This document shows, in pieces, positions 23,859 to 33,805 of a DNA stretch of 41,342 nt (position 1 is the first letter of the stretch; each line of letters starts with the position of its first letter). The position numbers were made by a program, and so were the translations under genes. The notes beneath the pieces were generated by a model. That model had not been told where the DNA came from and did no database searches. It saw only the letters and a program-made list of their open reading frames with translations. Location: assembly GCA_024277615.1 (NCBI GenBank), contig JAJRUW010000064.1, positions 1-41,342 on the forward strand, in the 5' to 3' direction. Source of the DNA: Fidelibacterota bacterium (GTDB lineage: Bacteria; Fidelibacterota; Marinisomatia; SCGC-AAA003-L08; JACNLC01).

Positions 23859-25964
23859 ATGAAGAAATTTCTAACCTTTGCCCTGGCATTGAGCATGGTT
23901 TTCATGTTTTCCCGTTGTGAAAAGTCCGCTACCGCAACCGTCAACGGTATGATAAACACAACCGGAGAATCATCGGTAGGGAATGGAAAGGTAGGTAATT
24001 CTGACGATTACTTTTATAATTTTGAAAATCAGATAAACGTAAAGTTTAATCGCTACGATTACAATACCCTCAGGCTGGGGAATTTTGATCCAAATATCGA
24101 CACCCTGAATTTCAGAACCTTTCCTGATTTTTTGCTGCAAATCGATACAGGCGGGAATACGGACGACTGGACGCAGAGAAATTTAATCTATGAAAGACTG
24201 GATACGACCCGCATTGATTCAGTGACCTTGAGTTCCTCACAGTTTAAAAATATTAACAGCATGTTTTGGGATCTGTCGGCAAATCCGGAATTTCAACGCT
24301 ACAAACCCACGCCGTCCAGTTGGGTTTATAGTGATTCAACCATCGTATATGAAGATACACTGGACTATTTAAACTACAGGTCTGTGATTGATACGCTAAT
24401 GGGAGATGGTGTAATGTTCATCGATACGACTGAATGGGTCAGTCAGGAACAATCCTTTTTAAACCAGGAGAAGTTTCTGTTTGATGTCACCTTTCATTTT
24501 ACGCGGAGGATATTAAATACGGACTCCCTGATGTTTAGGATCAATGGCGACTGCAATGATAACGGTATCTGGGACGATCAGGAACATTTCACCGATGTGG
24601 ATGGGGATGGAATTTACAATTCGGCGGCAGGAGATATTTTTGATTTGGACACCGATGATACCGGTAACGGTTCCTGGGACCGTGCCGAGATTTATTATGA
24701 TACGAATAACAATGGCTCCTGGGACCTGAACGAGCCTTTCGAAGACAGAAACTGCAACGGGTTCAGGGATGCTGCGGAGTCTTTTACGGACCAGAATGGA
24801 AACGGGACCTACGACGATGGTGAGCCTTTTGTTGACGAGGGTAACGGGATGTGGGATGGACCCGAACAGTACACCGACCTGGATCAAAACGGCGTACCTG
24901 ACCCCGGAGAATTATACATTATCGGTCAGATGCCGAGCAATTTGCTTGTCTCGTATGATAATTATTTTGATGGTGAGCCCAACTATAGTGAGCCGCGAAT
25001 CCTCATCGATGTTGAACCCGGGGATTCGGTGATAACCTATCGCGGGGAGACCTACAGGGATATCATCCAGGAAATTGAATATACGGACAACAAAACGCGG
25101 CAGGTAGATGATGTGGATTCGCTGGTGGTTTTAACGACGAATCAGATCATCGAAACCGCCAGCGAGCAATTTGCAGGTGGCAGTCACTACGTAACAAAAA
25201 CCCAGTACGGCTATTTAGACCAGGCAAACAATATCGATGTCAGGGAGTACGACTACCACATTTACAAAAAAGATGGCAATATTTATGAGTTGGTCCATCC
25301 CAGTTATTTCTATCCGGCGGGATATTATTTTGCACCTGATGAGCGGGAAGATGGCTTCTGGTATGAAGACTATGCGGTGGATCAGGTTCAATTTTATACG
25401 CCCGGGGGGTTATTCAGAGATGGTGAACGAGTCGAAACGGATACGACAATTACTACCAGTGTGGCCATCTACAATGTGCATCGCCTGATCTCTGTAGATG
25501 CAGATTCCGTTGTGGTTCCGGCTAAAAAAATTCGGGGATATACCGATAACAGCGGTGACATCATCTGCTATGCTAATGGTGCGGTCGTTCAGACAATAGA
25601 TGAATGCGAACCTGCCGATACTACTTTTTATGACTGTTTTAAAGTCAATCGACATACGGTTATTACAATGATCGGAAACGGGATTGAATACACAGAGGAT
25701 GAAGATATATGGCTGGTAAAGGGTCTGGGTATCGCCAAGGATGACTTGCGGGTAGGCTGGACAGGGATTGATGAATTCGACTACTCAATCCTGGAAATGG
25801 TGGATTTCAGGGAAGTAACTTCAAGAAATCTCATGCGAAACTTCTTTAACCCGTCAACTGCGGTTGACCTGAATACACTTCAGGAACAGCCGGGACTGGA
25901 CAACGACCCCTATGAAGTCCATCGGACTGCGGGTTTCCATAGAGTTGTATTACCCAACAGATAA
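23859..25964 (+). CDS. Large lipoprotein with calcium-binding EF-hand-like repeats
   Basis: This 701-residue protein has a lipoprotein signal (FSRC, cysteine at residue 20), so it is probably at the outer membrane. A region at about 227-352 holds a run of DxNxNGxWDxxE units (for example DTNNNGSWDLNEPFEDRNCNG and DQNGNGTYDDGEPF), which look like EF-hand or thrombospondin-3-type calcium loops. The flanking parts are beta-rich and not recognised. The ATG at 23859 is chosen over the TTG just before it; GAAAGG lies about 11 bases upstream. It is first in a tight operon with a TonB-dependent receptor 25 bp downstream, so a surface-lipoprotein partner role, analogous to but not related to SusD, is plausible. 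Confidence 0.72.
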   Translation: MKKFLTFALALSMVFMFSRCEKSATATVNGMINTTGESSVGNGKVGNSDDYFYNFENQINVKFNRYDYNTLRLGNFDPNIDTLNFRTFPDFLLQIDTGGNTDDWTQRNLIYERLDTTRIDSVTLSSSQFKNINSMFWDLSANPEFQRYKPTPSSWVYSDSTIVYEDTLDYLNYRSVIDTLMGDGVMFIDTTEWVSQEQSFLNQEKFLFDVTFHFTRRILNTDSLMFRINGDCNDNGIWDDQEHFTDVDGDGIYNSAAGDIFDLDTDDTGNGSWDRAEIYYDTNNNGSWDLNEPFEDRNCNGFRDAAESFTDQNGNGTYDDGEPFVDEGNGMWDGPEQYTDLDQNGVPDPGELYIIGQMPSNLLVSYDNYFDGEPNYSEPRILIDVEPGDSVITYRGETYRDIIQEIEYTDNKTRQVDDVDSLVVLTTNQIIETASEQFAGGSHYVTKTQYGYLDQANNIDVREYDYHIYKKDGNIYELVHPSYFYPAGYYFAPDEREDGFWYEDYAVDQVQFYTPGGLFRDGERVETDTTITTSVAIYNVHRLISVDADSVVVPAKKIRGYTDNSGDIICYANGAVVQTIDECEPADTTFYDCFKVNRHTVITMIGNGIEYTEDEDIWLVKGLGIAKDDLRVGWTGIDEFDYSILEMVDFREVTSRNLMRNFFNPSTAVDLNTLQEQPGLDNDPYEVHRTAGFHRVVLPNR

Positions 25965-25974
25965 TTGAATGTAT

Positions 25975-25980
25975 AAGGTG
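25975..25980 (+). promoter_or_regulatory. Ribosome binding site fixing the receptor start at 25990
   Basis: AAGGTG lies nine bases before the ATG at 25990. It overlaps the coding frame of an upstream in-frame ATG at 25969, which lacks such a site. The shorter start gives a compact signal peptide. Confidence 0.6.
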
Positions 25981-25989
25981 TTTTTATCA

Positions 25990-28900
25990 ATGAGACTATC
26001 AAAAGCTTTATTTATAATTTGTATTTTAGGGTTGACATTTGCCGGTACCGACGGAACCATTCGTGGTAAAATAACCGATCTTGACGGGAATCCGTTACCG
26101 GGCGCCCAGATCTTCATCTCCGAGTTGGGGTTGGGGAATATTGCGGATGCAGATGGAACCTACCTGATTTTAAATGTTCCGGTCGGCACATATGATGTTA
26201 CGATCTCCATGATCGGATACCAAAACATCAATGTCACCGATGTCGTTGTGAAAATGGATGACACCGTATGGTTGAACAAAAGCCTGGCCGTATCAGCCCT
26301 TGAAGTTGATGCCATCGATGTAAAGGCTCAAAAGGAGATGGTTGAAAAAGGGACCACCTCCAAGCAGGTAACCATGAGCAAGGAGGCCATTAAATCCCTG
26401 CCCATCAGAGATATCACCGAATTGTTTGCCCTGCAGTCAGGTGTTGTTAAAGTCGAAAGCCGTACTCAGGGCATTCCTGACAACGAAGAACGCGGACTGG
26501 AGGAAATCCATGTGCGGGGTGGACGATCCGGTGAAATCGCCTATATGATCGACGGTCTTTATATCCGCAACCCGATTTTCGGAGGTATCGGCAGCGGAAC
26601 GCGTTTGAATCTGTTTGCCATCAAAGAATTTGACTGGCAGCCGGGTGGTTTTAATTCCGAATACGGAGATGCTATGTCCGCCGTATCCAATTGGCATACG
26701 AATTCCGGGGGAGATGAATTTTCTTATCATTTTAAATATGAAACCAGTCTGGTGGGTAAAGCTCTCGGTTCAAAATTCGACGAACTCAGGGATTATAATG
26801 ACTATAATCTGGGATTCGGCGGATTGATTCCGGGTACTTCCAAATGGCATTACTGGTTATCGGGTCAGACCACCAACCGCGGAAATTACCGGGTCTATAA
26901 GTTCGATAACATCACTTATAAAAAACAGGCAGACTTCCCCTATCTGGAATACGGTGGTGACAGCCAGGCCATTATCAATGAAAACCGCAACAATCTCGTG
27001 CAGCCCTGGGATGAAGTGGCCGGCTTCCGGGGATTCGGCTTTGACAAAACCTGGGATGTTTTCGGGAAATTATCTTACAAATATTCCAGCAAACTGCGGT
27101 TTAACTCAACCTATTGGATTGTCACAAATCATCGGAAGACCTTTAACCCGCGTTACCTGTACTGGGATGAGGGTCAAAATGAACTTTTTCGGGATACAAA
27201 GAGAATTACGTTCGAGATCAATCATCAACCCACCGAAAAAATGTTTTATACCATCCGCGGAGCCCAATTCGTGCAGGACCAGTTCCAGGGTGTACGCTGG
27301 AAAGACAGTGACGGCGACGGATACCCCGATTGGTTTGAGTGGAGGAATCCTGCGGGGCAGAGGGCTTCCGTATCTGATATTCACAATCCTGAAATCGTGC
27401 CTTATTTGCTCTCTGAAAGCGGCGACACCATGATTTATACAATGAAGGACGATCGCAGCGGCTGGTACGTTGGTCAAAAACCGGGTAATTACAACTGGGA
27501 AGTAGCCGAAAAATTCAGAGATGTCAATGGCAACGGCATTTATGATGAAGGAGTTGATATCTTCGATGTCCTGGATGAAGATGGGAATCCTAAATATGAT
27601 TTGAATAATAATGGGAAATGGGATGGTCCCGAACTGGCGAAACAGTGCTATTACCGGGACGGAAGCTATTGGCTGCTTCCTGAAATGTATGAGAGTTATG
27701 AAAATTTCTACGATTATGCCGCAATTCAGAACCAATTCAATTTAGATCCTTTCTGGAGCTGGGCGGCAGGCGGATCTGCCCCCCGTTACACGGGTATGGA
27801 AGAGGACCCCTATTACTTCATGCCGTCAGTTCGGGGAGGGGCATCATGGATTGAAAACCATGCCTTTGGCGGGAATGACCGGTTTTATGGCAAATCAAGA
27901 GCGGTTACTACCGAGATCCGCTTTGATATTACCAACCAATTTTCTAATGAATGGCGTGTACGCTCCGGGTTGGACTATAAATTTCATAAACTCAATTTTG
28001 ATGAAGTCAAAGAGCCCTGGCTGGGAGCTTCAGCCTTTACACAGAGTTTTGCCGAGTCCTGGGATGACACGGGCCCGGACGGGCTCGGCCCAACCGACCC
28101 CGATTACGTTACCGCTGATCCCGGGGAAGGAAACGGTAAATGGGATAAGGGGGAGAAGTTTGAAGATGCCAATAAAAACGGTAAATGGGATGACTTCAGA
28201 GAGCCCAAAGAGTTTTCCGCATATATCGAAAATACATTTGAAGTTCCCTGGATGGTGATACATGCCGGGATCCGCATGGACGCCGTCAATTACAGCACCA
28301 AAGTCTGGAGCGATGCGAACGGCAACGCCACGCCGAATGCCCCGACCTATTTTGCCGATGTCGGACAGGACGGTGAACCGAATACACTGGCCGGCCCTGA
28401 TGGAATTACGGGTACGGCAGATGATGACCCCGGCGAAGATGACGGTGTCTGGAATTTCGATGAACCCTATTCCGATAAACCCGGCTTTCCACAGCAGAAA
28501 GTTATGTTTGTGGATGCCAAATGGTTTTACAAATACAGTCCGCGGCTGGGTTTCAGTCATGTCATCACTGACCGGGCAACCTTTACTTTCAACTACGGAG
28601 TTTATTACCAAACCCCCGTCTATCAGAATGTATATCTGAATACGAATCGCCTTGAAGACCCTGAACAGCTGTTTGAAAACAGTGACGGCGTTCTCGGTAA
28701 TGCAACCATGAATGCTTCCAGAACCCAGTCCTATGAATTTGCCTTTAATGTACAGGTCAGCCGGTCCTGGGCCTTCACCTTAGGTGCCTGGGTCAAAGAT
28801 ATGAGTGGTCTGGTGACTTCGAAGATATCACGGAGCGGAGTTTATGAATATTCGGTTTTTTCCAATGGAGATTATGGCAGTGCCAAAGGTATTGATTTTT

Positions 28901-29484
28901 CTCTGAGGAACAAAGGGCAGCTGCTGATCATGGCCATCCAGTACACTTATTCCGTCGCTAAAGCAAACAGTGAGTATGACTGGGCTGCGCTGGGTAATGT
29001 GGAAGTTGATGCCCCCTCGGTTTCATTTTTAATGCCCTACGACCGGACACACGATGCGACGCTTTCAATCTACTCGCCTTTGTTTCCTTTCGGGATCCTG
29101 GGCGGACTGACGGCCTTTTATCAGTCGGGTGCTCCTTACACTCCCATGAAATTTAACGGCAACACACCCGAGTCAGATGTGGAAAATAAGTACACCAAAC
29201 GAGCGCCGGATTATAAAAATGTTAATCTCTCCTTCTCGAAATATATCAGCCTGAATGACTACAGGGTAACACTCGGATTGAATGTATTTAACTTGTTTGA
29301 TCAAAAGAATGCCGTGGATATCTGGCCGCTAACGGGAAAGCCGGATGACCCCGGGAAATATTACACGGACTTTGTCGGTCTGCCCGATGCGAATCATGAC
29401 AAATCCGGCTCTTATTACGATCAGCCCTGGTATTTCAGTTCACCCAGAGAGATTAACTTCTTCGTGAAAATTGACTTTAATTAA
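25990..29484 (+). CDS. TonB-dependent outer-membrane receptor with carboxypeptidase-like N-terminal domain
   Basis: This 1164-residue protein is a predicted outer-membrane transporter driven by TonB. A signal peptide (about 1-19) is followed by a carboxypeptidase-regulatory-like domain (about 22-105, GTIRGKITDLDGNPLPGAQIFI to VPVGTYDVTISMIGYQ), then the plug domain (about 130-230, with VHVRGG-like EIHVRGGRSGEIAYMIDG) and a beta-barrel to the end (final KIDFN). Long extracellular-type insertions contain acidic calcium-loop motifs (about 440, 507-547 and 712-737; e.g. DANKNGKWDD) like those of the upstream lipoprotein. The substrate is unknown. The next gene starts 20 bp later. Confidence 0.86.
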   Translation: MRLSKALFIICILGLTFAGTDGTIRGKITDLDGNPLPGAQIFISELGLGNIADADGTYLILNVPVGTYDVTISMIGYQNINVTDVVVKMDDTVWLNKSLAVSALEVDAIDVKAQKEMVEKGTTSKQVTMSKEAIKSLPIRDITELFALQSGVVKVESRTQGIPDNEERGLEEIHVRGGRSGEIAYMIDGLYIRNPIFGGIGSGTRLNLFAIKEFDWQPGGFNSEYGDAMSAVSNWHTNSGGDEFSYHFKYETSLVGKALGSKFDELRDYNDYNLGFGGLIPGTSKWHYWLSGQTTNRGNYRVYKFDNITYKKQADFPYLEYGGDSQAIINENRNNLVQPWDEVAGFRGFGFDKTWDVFGKLSYKYSSKLRFNSTYWIVTNHRKTFNPRYLYWDEGQNELFRDTKRITFEINHQPTEKMFYTIRGAQFVQDQFQGVRWKDSDGDGYPDWFEWRNPAGQRASVSDIHNPEIVPYLLSESGDTMIYTMKDDRSGWYVGQKPGNYNWEVAEKFRDVNGNGIYDEGVDIFDVLDEDGNPKYDLNNNGKWDGPELAKQCYYRDGSYWLLPEMYESYENFYDYAAIQNQFNLDPFWSWAAGGSAPRYTGMEEDPYYFMPSVRGGASWIENHAFGGNDRFYGKSRAVTTEIRFDITNQFSNEWRVRSGLDYKFHKLNFDEVKEPWLGASAFTQSFAESWDDTGPDGLGPTDPDYVTADPGEGNGKWDKGEKFEDANKNGKWDDFREPKEFSAYIENTFEVPWMVIHAGIRMDAVNYSTKVWSDANGNATPNAPTYFADVGQDGEPNTLAGPDGITGTADDDPGEDDGVWNFDEPYSDKPGFPQQKVMFVDAKWFYKYSPRLGFSHVITDRATFTFNYGVYYQTPVYQNVYLNTNRLEDPEQLFENSDGVLGNATMNASRTQSYEFAFNVQVSRSWAFTLGAWVKDMSGLVTSKISRSGVYEYSVFSNGDYGSAKGIDFSLRNKGQLLIMAIQYTYSVAKANSEYDWAALGNVEVDAPSVSFLMPYDRTHDATLSIYSPLFPFGILGGLTAFYQSGAPYTPMKFNGNTPESDVENKYTKRAPDYKNVNLSFSKYISLNDYRVTLGLNVFNLFDQKNAVDIWPLTGKPDDPGKYYTDFVGLPDANHDKSGSYYDQPWYFSSPREINFFVKIDFN

Positions 29485-29503
29485 TAAGGAATCGCAGCAG
29501 CTT

Positions 29504-32500
29504 ATGAAAATCATCAAAATTTTCGGCCTACTGGCCCTGATCAACCTGTTTCTCATCGCCGCGGAACCACTGGGGTCCGGCGAAGGCGGAACTGAAACGG
29601 CGCCTGCCCCGGATGGTCTCGAAAAGGTCGGAGATCACGCCTTCCCCACTAACCCGATGAATGACCGGGCGCACGGTTATCTGCTGAAGGGAAAAATTAA
29701 AAATGTAGTCTCAAATTATGGAAACTTTGTGGACTGGGAAGCCACCCCGAACGGATATTGGGGTAATTACAATTATCTGCCGAATGTAGGATTCCTGGCG
29801 GGTGTCCCCGGGCAAAAATATTCATCCGAATTTACCTGGACCAGTGACCCTCCCTTTGCAGGTGAGACCACCGATATACAGGTCTGGGGTTCTCATGATG
29901 CTTATCAGGCCTGGACTGAGGATGGCAAGACCAATTTTGTCGGCGTCCTGTTTGAAGCCGAAAATGATGATGGTATCGTCGGTACCGCAGTGGAAAATTA
30001 TACGGACCTGGTTGCAGAGCATCAATATGTTGTGGATGAGTTCGATGAAAAAATTTATATTGCCTTAGCGTATTCAGACTTAAATTCACTTGACCCCAAT
30101 CTTTCTATTGCCCGCATCGGTTTAATCTATCCCTGGGCTCTGAGACCGAAGCTTGACCGCCGTACCGATGCTTATGATGCTTTTGATTACGGGGAGGACC
30201 TTGAAGAATGGACGGAAGATGACAATTACGTCTATTATGGCGCCACTACTACCGAATCCTGGTTCACGCGCTGGAGACCCAGCATAAACACAGAATGGAT
30301 GCCGTCAACGAAAGCCCGTGAAAACACGCATAATACCGATGTAGATGAGGGAGATATTTTTGGCGATACGCCCTGGGTCAGCCCTTCCGATACTTATCCT
30401 TTGTTAGCCCATTCTGCCTATTCTCAAACCTGGCCTGTCAGAGTAAATCCGGAAACGGGTGAAGATGAATCCTTCTGGCCCGGTTGGTGGGCGGAAGATT
30501 TCAATAAGGAACTGCCCGGCTGCAGCGGTTTACGGCAGGACCCCCTTTGCTGGGAGACCGTTCCCGGCAGATTCGTATCTGATAATGATGTTTATATGGA
30601 ATTTGACGACCGTTGGGCTGAAAACGGGAATATGGTGGATACTAATGATAATTATGAACAGACCGGTTATCCGCTGGGGCTGAAGGTCATGGCGGAAGCC
30701 CACTCCTACGGAGTCTCCTATGCCGAAGATATCATGTTTGTGACGGTTAAAGTACGCAATGAGAGTGGCGACTGGTGCGCAACCGACGAGCATGGTGACC
30801 CTGTACTCGATGAAGACGGTATGCAAAAATGTGGCGAAGCCATGGTGCTGCCGGACGGGACCACCCTGAATGGAGGTGCCGGGTTTGACTATAAGAATGT
30901 TTATCTCGGTTTTTACTTTGATGCAGATGCCGTTTGGTCAACTCAATCGGGTAATACCGGTGTACATACCAACGATGATGACTTTATGGAGTACTACATC
31001 GATTCGCTTTACGTCAATAATGAGAAGCTGCTGATCAGTATGGCCATGATCTATGATTATGACGGAGTCAGCAACTCGGCTACGGATCTTGGCGTAGTGG
31101 GTGTACAACTTCTGGATACGCCTCTGGCCACAGAGCCGGTGGATTTAAACCAGGACGGATTCATCGATATCTTTCCCGGAGAACCCCTTAAAATGACGGA
31201 CTGGCACTGGTTTGACTGGTATAACCGTCCAGGTGTCTCCAACAGAGAGACAAATTCAGGCCCCTTCGCCGGGTCTCCCGGTGTGCCCCAGGCCAGAAAC
31301 AAGGAGGAAATCCAGTACAAGGTCATGGCAGGTGATACAACCAATTTATCTGTGGATGAAAAAGCCTGGTTTTTCCATACACCGCATCCCGATACGGATC
31401 TCGATAACGAGCTGAATCCCCATTTTGATTCTATTTCCGGATTGCGTGAGACGGATGAATTCATCGAAGACCCCAAGGGTCTGGACTGTGTTCTGATTAT
31501 GAGTTGCGGTCCTTTTGATTTATCGGTCGGAGAGGAAGTGCCCTTCTCCTTCAGCATTATCTTTGGGGATGCAATCTATTTAGATAATGAAGGTACCATC
31601 GACTACTCAGACATTGTGAAAAATGCACAGTTTGGTCAAATCATGTACAATTCCCACTATCAGGGTTTCACACCTCCGGCAACCCCCACGGTTTTCGCAA
31701 CAGTGGATCATAACCGGGTGGAGATCACCTGGGATCAGGTAGCGGAAATTTCCACGGATGTTGTAACCGGCTATGGCGATTTTGAGGGCTATAAGCTCTA
31801 TAAAAGCCTGGACGGCGGAAAAACCTGGGGTCAGGAGATCGTGGACCTCGACGGGAATCATTTGGGTTGGGTACCGCTGGCTCAATTTGACCTGTCCTAT
31901 CAGCAGGATATTGAACATTGCATTTATTCGGGGGGCGCCTGCGACAATGAGGAGGACCAGCGCCAAATCGATATCAAAGGACTCGATCCTCTGGCATCCT
32001 GGAAGAACCTGGGGGATGATACCGGCATCCAGCACTCCTACATCGACAGCAATGTGGTGGATGGTATTGAATATACCTATTCTGTTACAGCATACGATAT
32101 GGGCGTTGAAGCGGATTATACACTGGAACTGATCGATAATGATGACGGTACCTTCTCACTGGATACACTTTGGTCAACTTCAAACCCTGATCACTGGTCC
32201 AGTCCGGATGGATATCAGAGCATCGAAACTTCAATGGGGACTACAACTCATGACCCCAATTTCATTACGGTTACGCCGGGTTATCATGCCAGTAATATTA
32301 CTTTTCCGGATCCTCAAAACACAGACGAATTTCTGGTTCCGGTCGGTACTACCATCGGTAACGGCGACAGGTTCTATACAATTGTCAACGAGGAGGACCT
32401 GACGGATATTTTGATCAAAATGGAAATTCAGGCGGACCCTGCACCGAATGCCTATGAAGGGTATAAAACTGAAAATCCTGCCCTCATGATCTATGAGATT

Positions 32501-33790
32501 GATAATCTGAATGATCAGAATCCGGTAAATGTTGAAACATTTGATATGAGTACTCTTACGGAGGAAGAGATCGTAGCTAAAATGGATCTGCCCGGGGCTG
32601 ACAGCAGTAATGCGCAAATCTTCATTCCTGATTATTTAATGGATCCCTATCCGCTGGCGTACCAGGATGACCTGGACTATGAAAATAACTGGTCTGAATT
32701 TTTCGATGGTATCAGAATGAGATTTGACAATGGCGTCTTTGACTTTAATAATCTGGATGATAAAGTAGCCGTCGTGAAGGAACTCTCGTCCACCCCGGAT
32801 TCAAGTTTGGTGAACCGGCTGGATATCAGTTTATTGTATAAAGGTCCCACGCAGTTTAACAGCCGGCCTCCCTATGAATACAAAATCGAATTCAGTTCCG
32901 GTGTTCTGGATACGGCCTATGCCAAAGTGTCTTCATCAGGGTGCGCAACGGATTTTAAAACCTTACTGCCTTTCAAAATAACGAATCTTACAACCGGGAA
33001 ACATGTGAAGCTGGTGCATATTGATAAGGGGATCTGCTCCTTGTCCGATGATGGTTGTGATTACCCCAATATTCTTCAGATTCCGGGGTATAAAGATTGC
33101 ACCTGGGAGCGCAATGAAGAGATGCGGTTGGCAGCAGATACGGTTTCTACGGCTTCCAATCCTGAACCCCACGCCGATCATATTTTTAATCTGAAGATCA
33201 ATTTCCAGATTCCTGAAGTATCGGCTTGGGCTGATAATATCCCATACGCCAAGGATACGCCCGTTGAACAGGAAGGTATGTTGTACATTGCATCCGATAA
33301 TATACCCGCCGGCATTGATCCTGTGGAATGGATTGATGATAATGGAGATGATGTAAATGATAATCCCTGGCAGATCTGGTATCCCTGGGAGGACGGGGAC
33401 TCAATTATTATTAAACCTGCCCGCTGGTATGTTGACGGAGATACCTGGGTCGCAGACCTGTCTTCACTCGGGAAAAGCCATTCGGTAACACAGAGCGAAT
33501 TAGAAATGGTGAGTGTAGTTCCAAATCCATATCTGGCCTATTCAGATTTTAATGAGACAGAGTTCGAAAGAAGGCTGCGGTTTACACATCTGCCCCAGCG
33601 CTGTAAAATCACTATCTTTACCATAACCGGTGAGAAGGTTAATTCATTTACCCACGATGATGAGTACGATAGTAACGAATGGTGGAATATGCGAACCGTG
33701 AACAATCAGGAGATTGCACCGGGCCTCTATTTGTACACGGTTGAGGCTGATGGAAAAAAACATGTGGGCAAGTTTGCTGTTGTCCGATAG
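29504..33790 (+). CDS. Large secreted protein with FN3-like region and T9SS-type C-terminus
   Basis: This 1428-residue protein has a signal peptide (about 1-20). Most of it is not recognised; the N-terminal half is rich in aromatic and acidic residues. An FN3-like unit (about 725-875) reads VEITWDQV, YKLYKSLDGGKTW and YTYSVTAYD. The last 90 or so residues (VVPNPYLAYS, ITIFTITGEKV, APGLYLYTVEADGKKHVGKFAVVR) resemble a T9SS sorting domain, so surface display is inferred. The ATG at 29504 is preferred to one 11 codons upstream that overlaps the receptor gene; AAGGA precedes it by 13 bases. It lies between the receptor and the PorV-like gene with gaps under 20 bp, so these products probably act together. 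Confidence 0.75.
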   Translation: MKIIKIFGLLALINLFLIAAEPLGSGEGGTETAPAPDGLEKVGDHAFPTNPMNDRAHGYLLKGKIKNVVSNYGNFVDWEATPNGYWGNYNYLPNVGFLAGVPGQKYSSEFTWTSDPPFAGETTDIQVWGSHDAYQAWTEDGKTNFVGVLFEAENDDGIVGTAVENYTDLVAEHQYVVDEFDEKIYIALAYSDLNSLDPNLSIARIGLIYPWALRPKLDRRTDAYDAFDYGEDLEEWTEDDNYVYYGATTTESWFTRWRPSINTEWMPSTKARENTHNTDVDEGDIFGDTPWVSPSDTYPLLAHSAYSQTWPVRVNPETGEDESFWPGWWAEDFNKELPGCSGLRQDPLCWETVPGRFVSDNDVYMEFDDRWAENGNMVDTNDNYEQTGYPLGLKVMAEAHSYGVSYAEDIMFVTVKVRNESGDWCATDEHGDPVLDEDGMQKCGEAMVLPDGTTLNGGAGFDYKNVYLGFYFDADAVWSTQSGNTGVHTNDDDFMEYYIDSLYVNNEKLLISMAMIYDYDGVSNSATDLGVVGVQLLDTPLATEPVDLNQDGFIDIFPGEPLKMTDWHWFDWYNRPGVSNRETNSGPFAGSPGVPQARNKEEIQYKVMAGDTTNLSVDEKAWFFHTPHPDTDLDNELNPHFDSISGLRETDEFIEDPKGLDCVLIMSCGPFDLSVGEEVPFSFSIIFGDAIYLDNEGTIDYSDIVKNAQFGQIMYNSHYQGFTPPATPTVFATVDHNRVEITWDQVAEISTDVVTGYGDFEGYKLYKSLDGGKTWGQEIVDLDGNHLGWVPLAQFDLSYQQDIEHCIYSGGACDNEEDQRQIDIKGLDPLASWKNLGDDTGIQHSYIDSNVVDGIEYTYSVTAYDMGVEADYTLELIDNDDGTFSLDTLWSTSNPDHWSSPDGYQSIETSMGTTTHDPNFITVTPGYHASNITFPDPQNTDEFLVPVGTTIGNGDRFYTIVNEEDLTDILIKMEIQADPAPNAYEGYKTENPALMIYEIDNLNDQNPVNVETFDMSTLTEEEIVAKMDLPGADSSNAQIFIPDYLMDPYPLAYQDDLDYENNWSEFFDGIRMRFDNGVFDFNNLDDKVAVVKELSSTPDSSLVNRLDISLLYKGPTQFNSRPPYEYKIEFSSGVLDTAYAKVSSSGCATDFKTLLPFKITNLTTGKHVKLVHIDKGICSLSDDGCDYPNILQIPGYKDCTWERNEEMRLAADTVSTASNPEPHADHIFNLKINFQIPEVSAWADNIPYAKDTPVEQEGMLYIASDNIPAGIDPVEWIDDNGDDVNDNPWQIWYPWEDGDSIIIKPARWYVDGDTWVADLSSLGKSHSVTQSELEMVSVVPNPYLAYSDFNETEFERRLRFTHLPQRCKITIFTITGEKVNSFTHDDEYDSNEWWNMRTVNNQEIAPGLYLYTVEADGKKHVGKFAVVR

Positions 33791-33805
33791 GAGAATAAAG
33801 AATTT

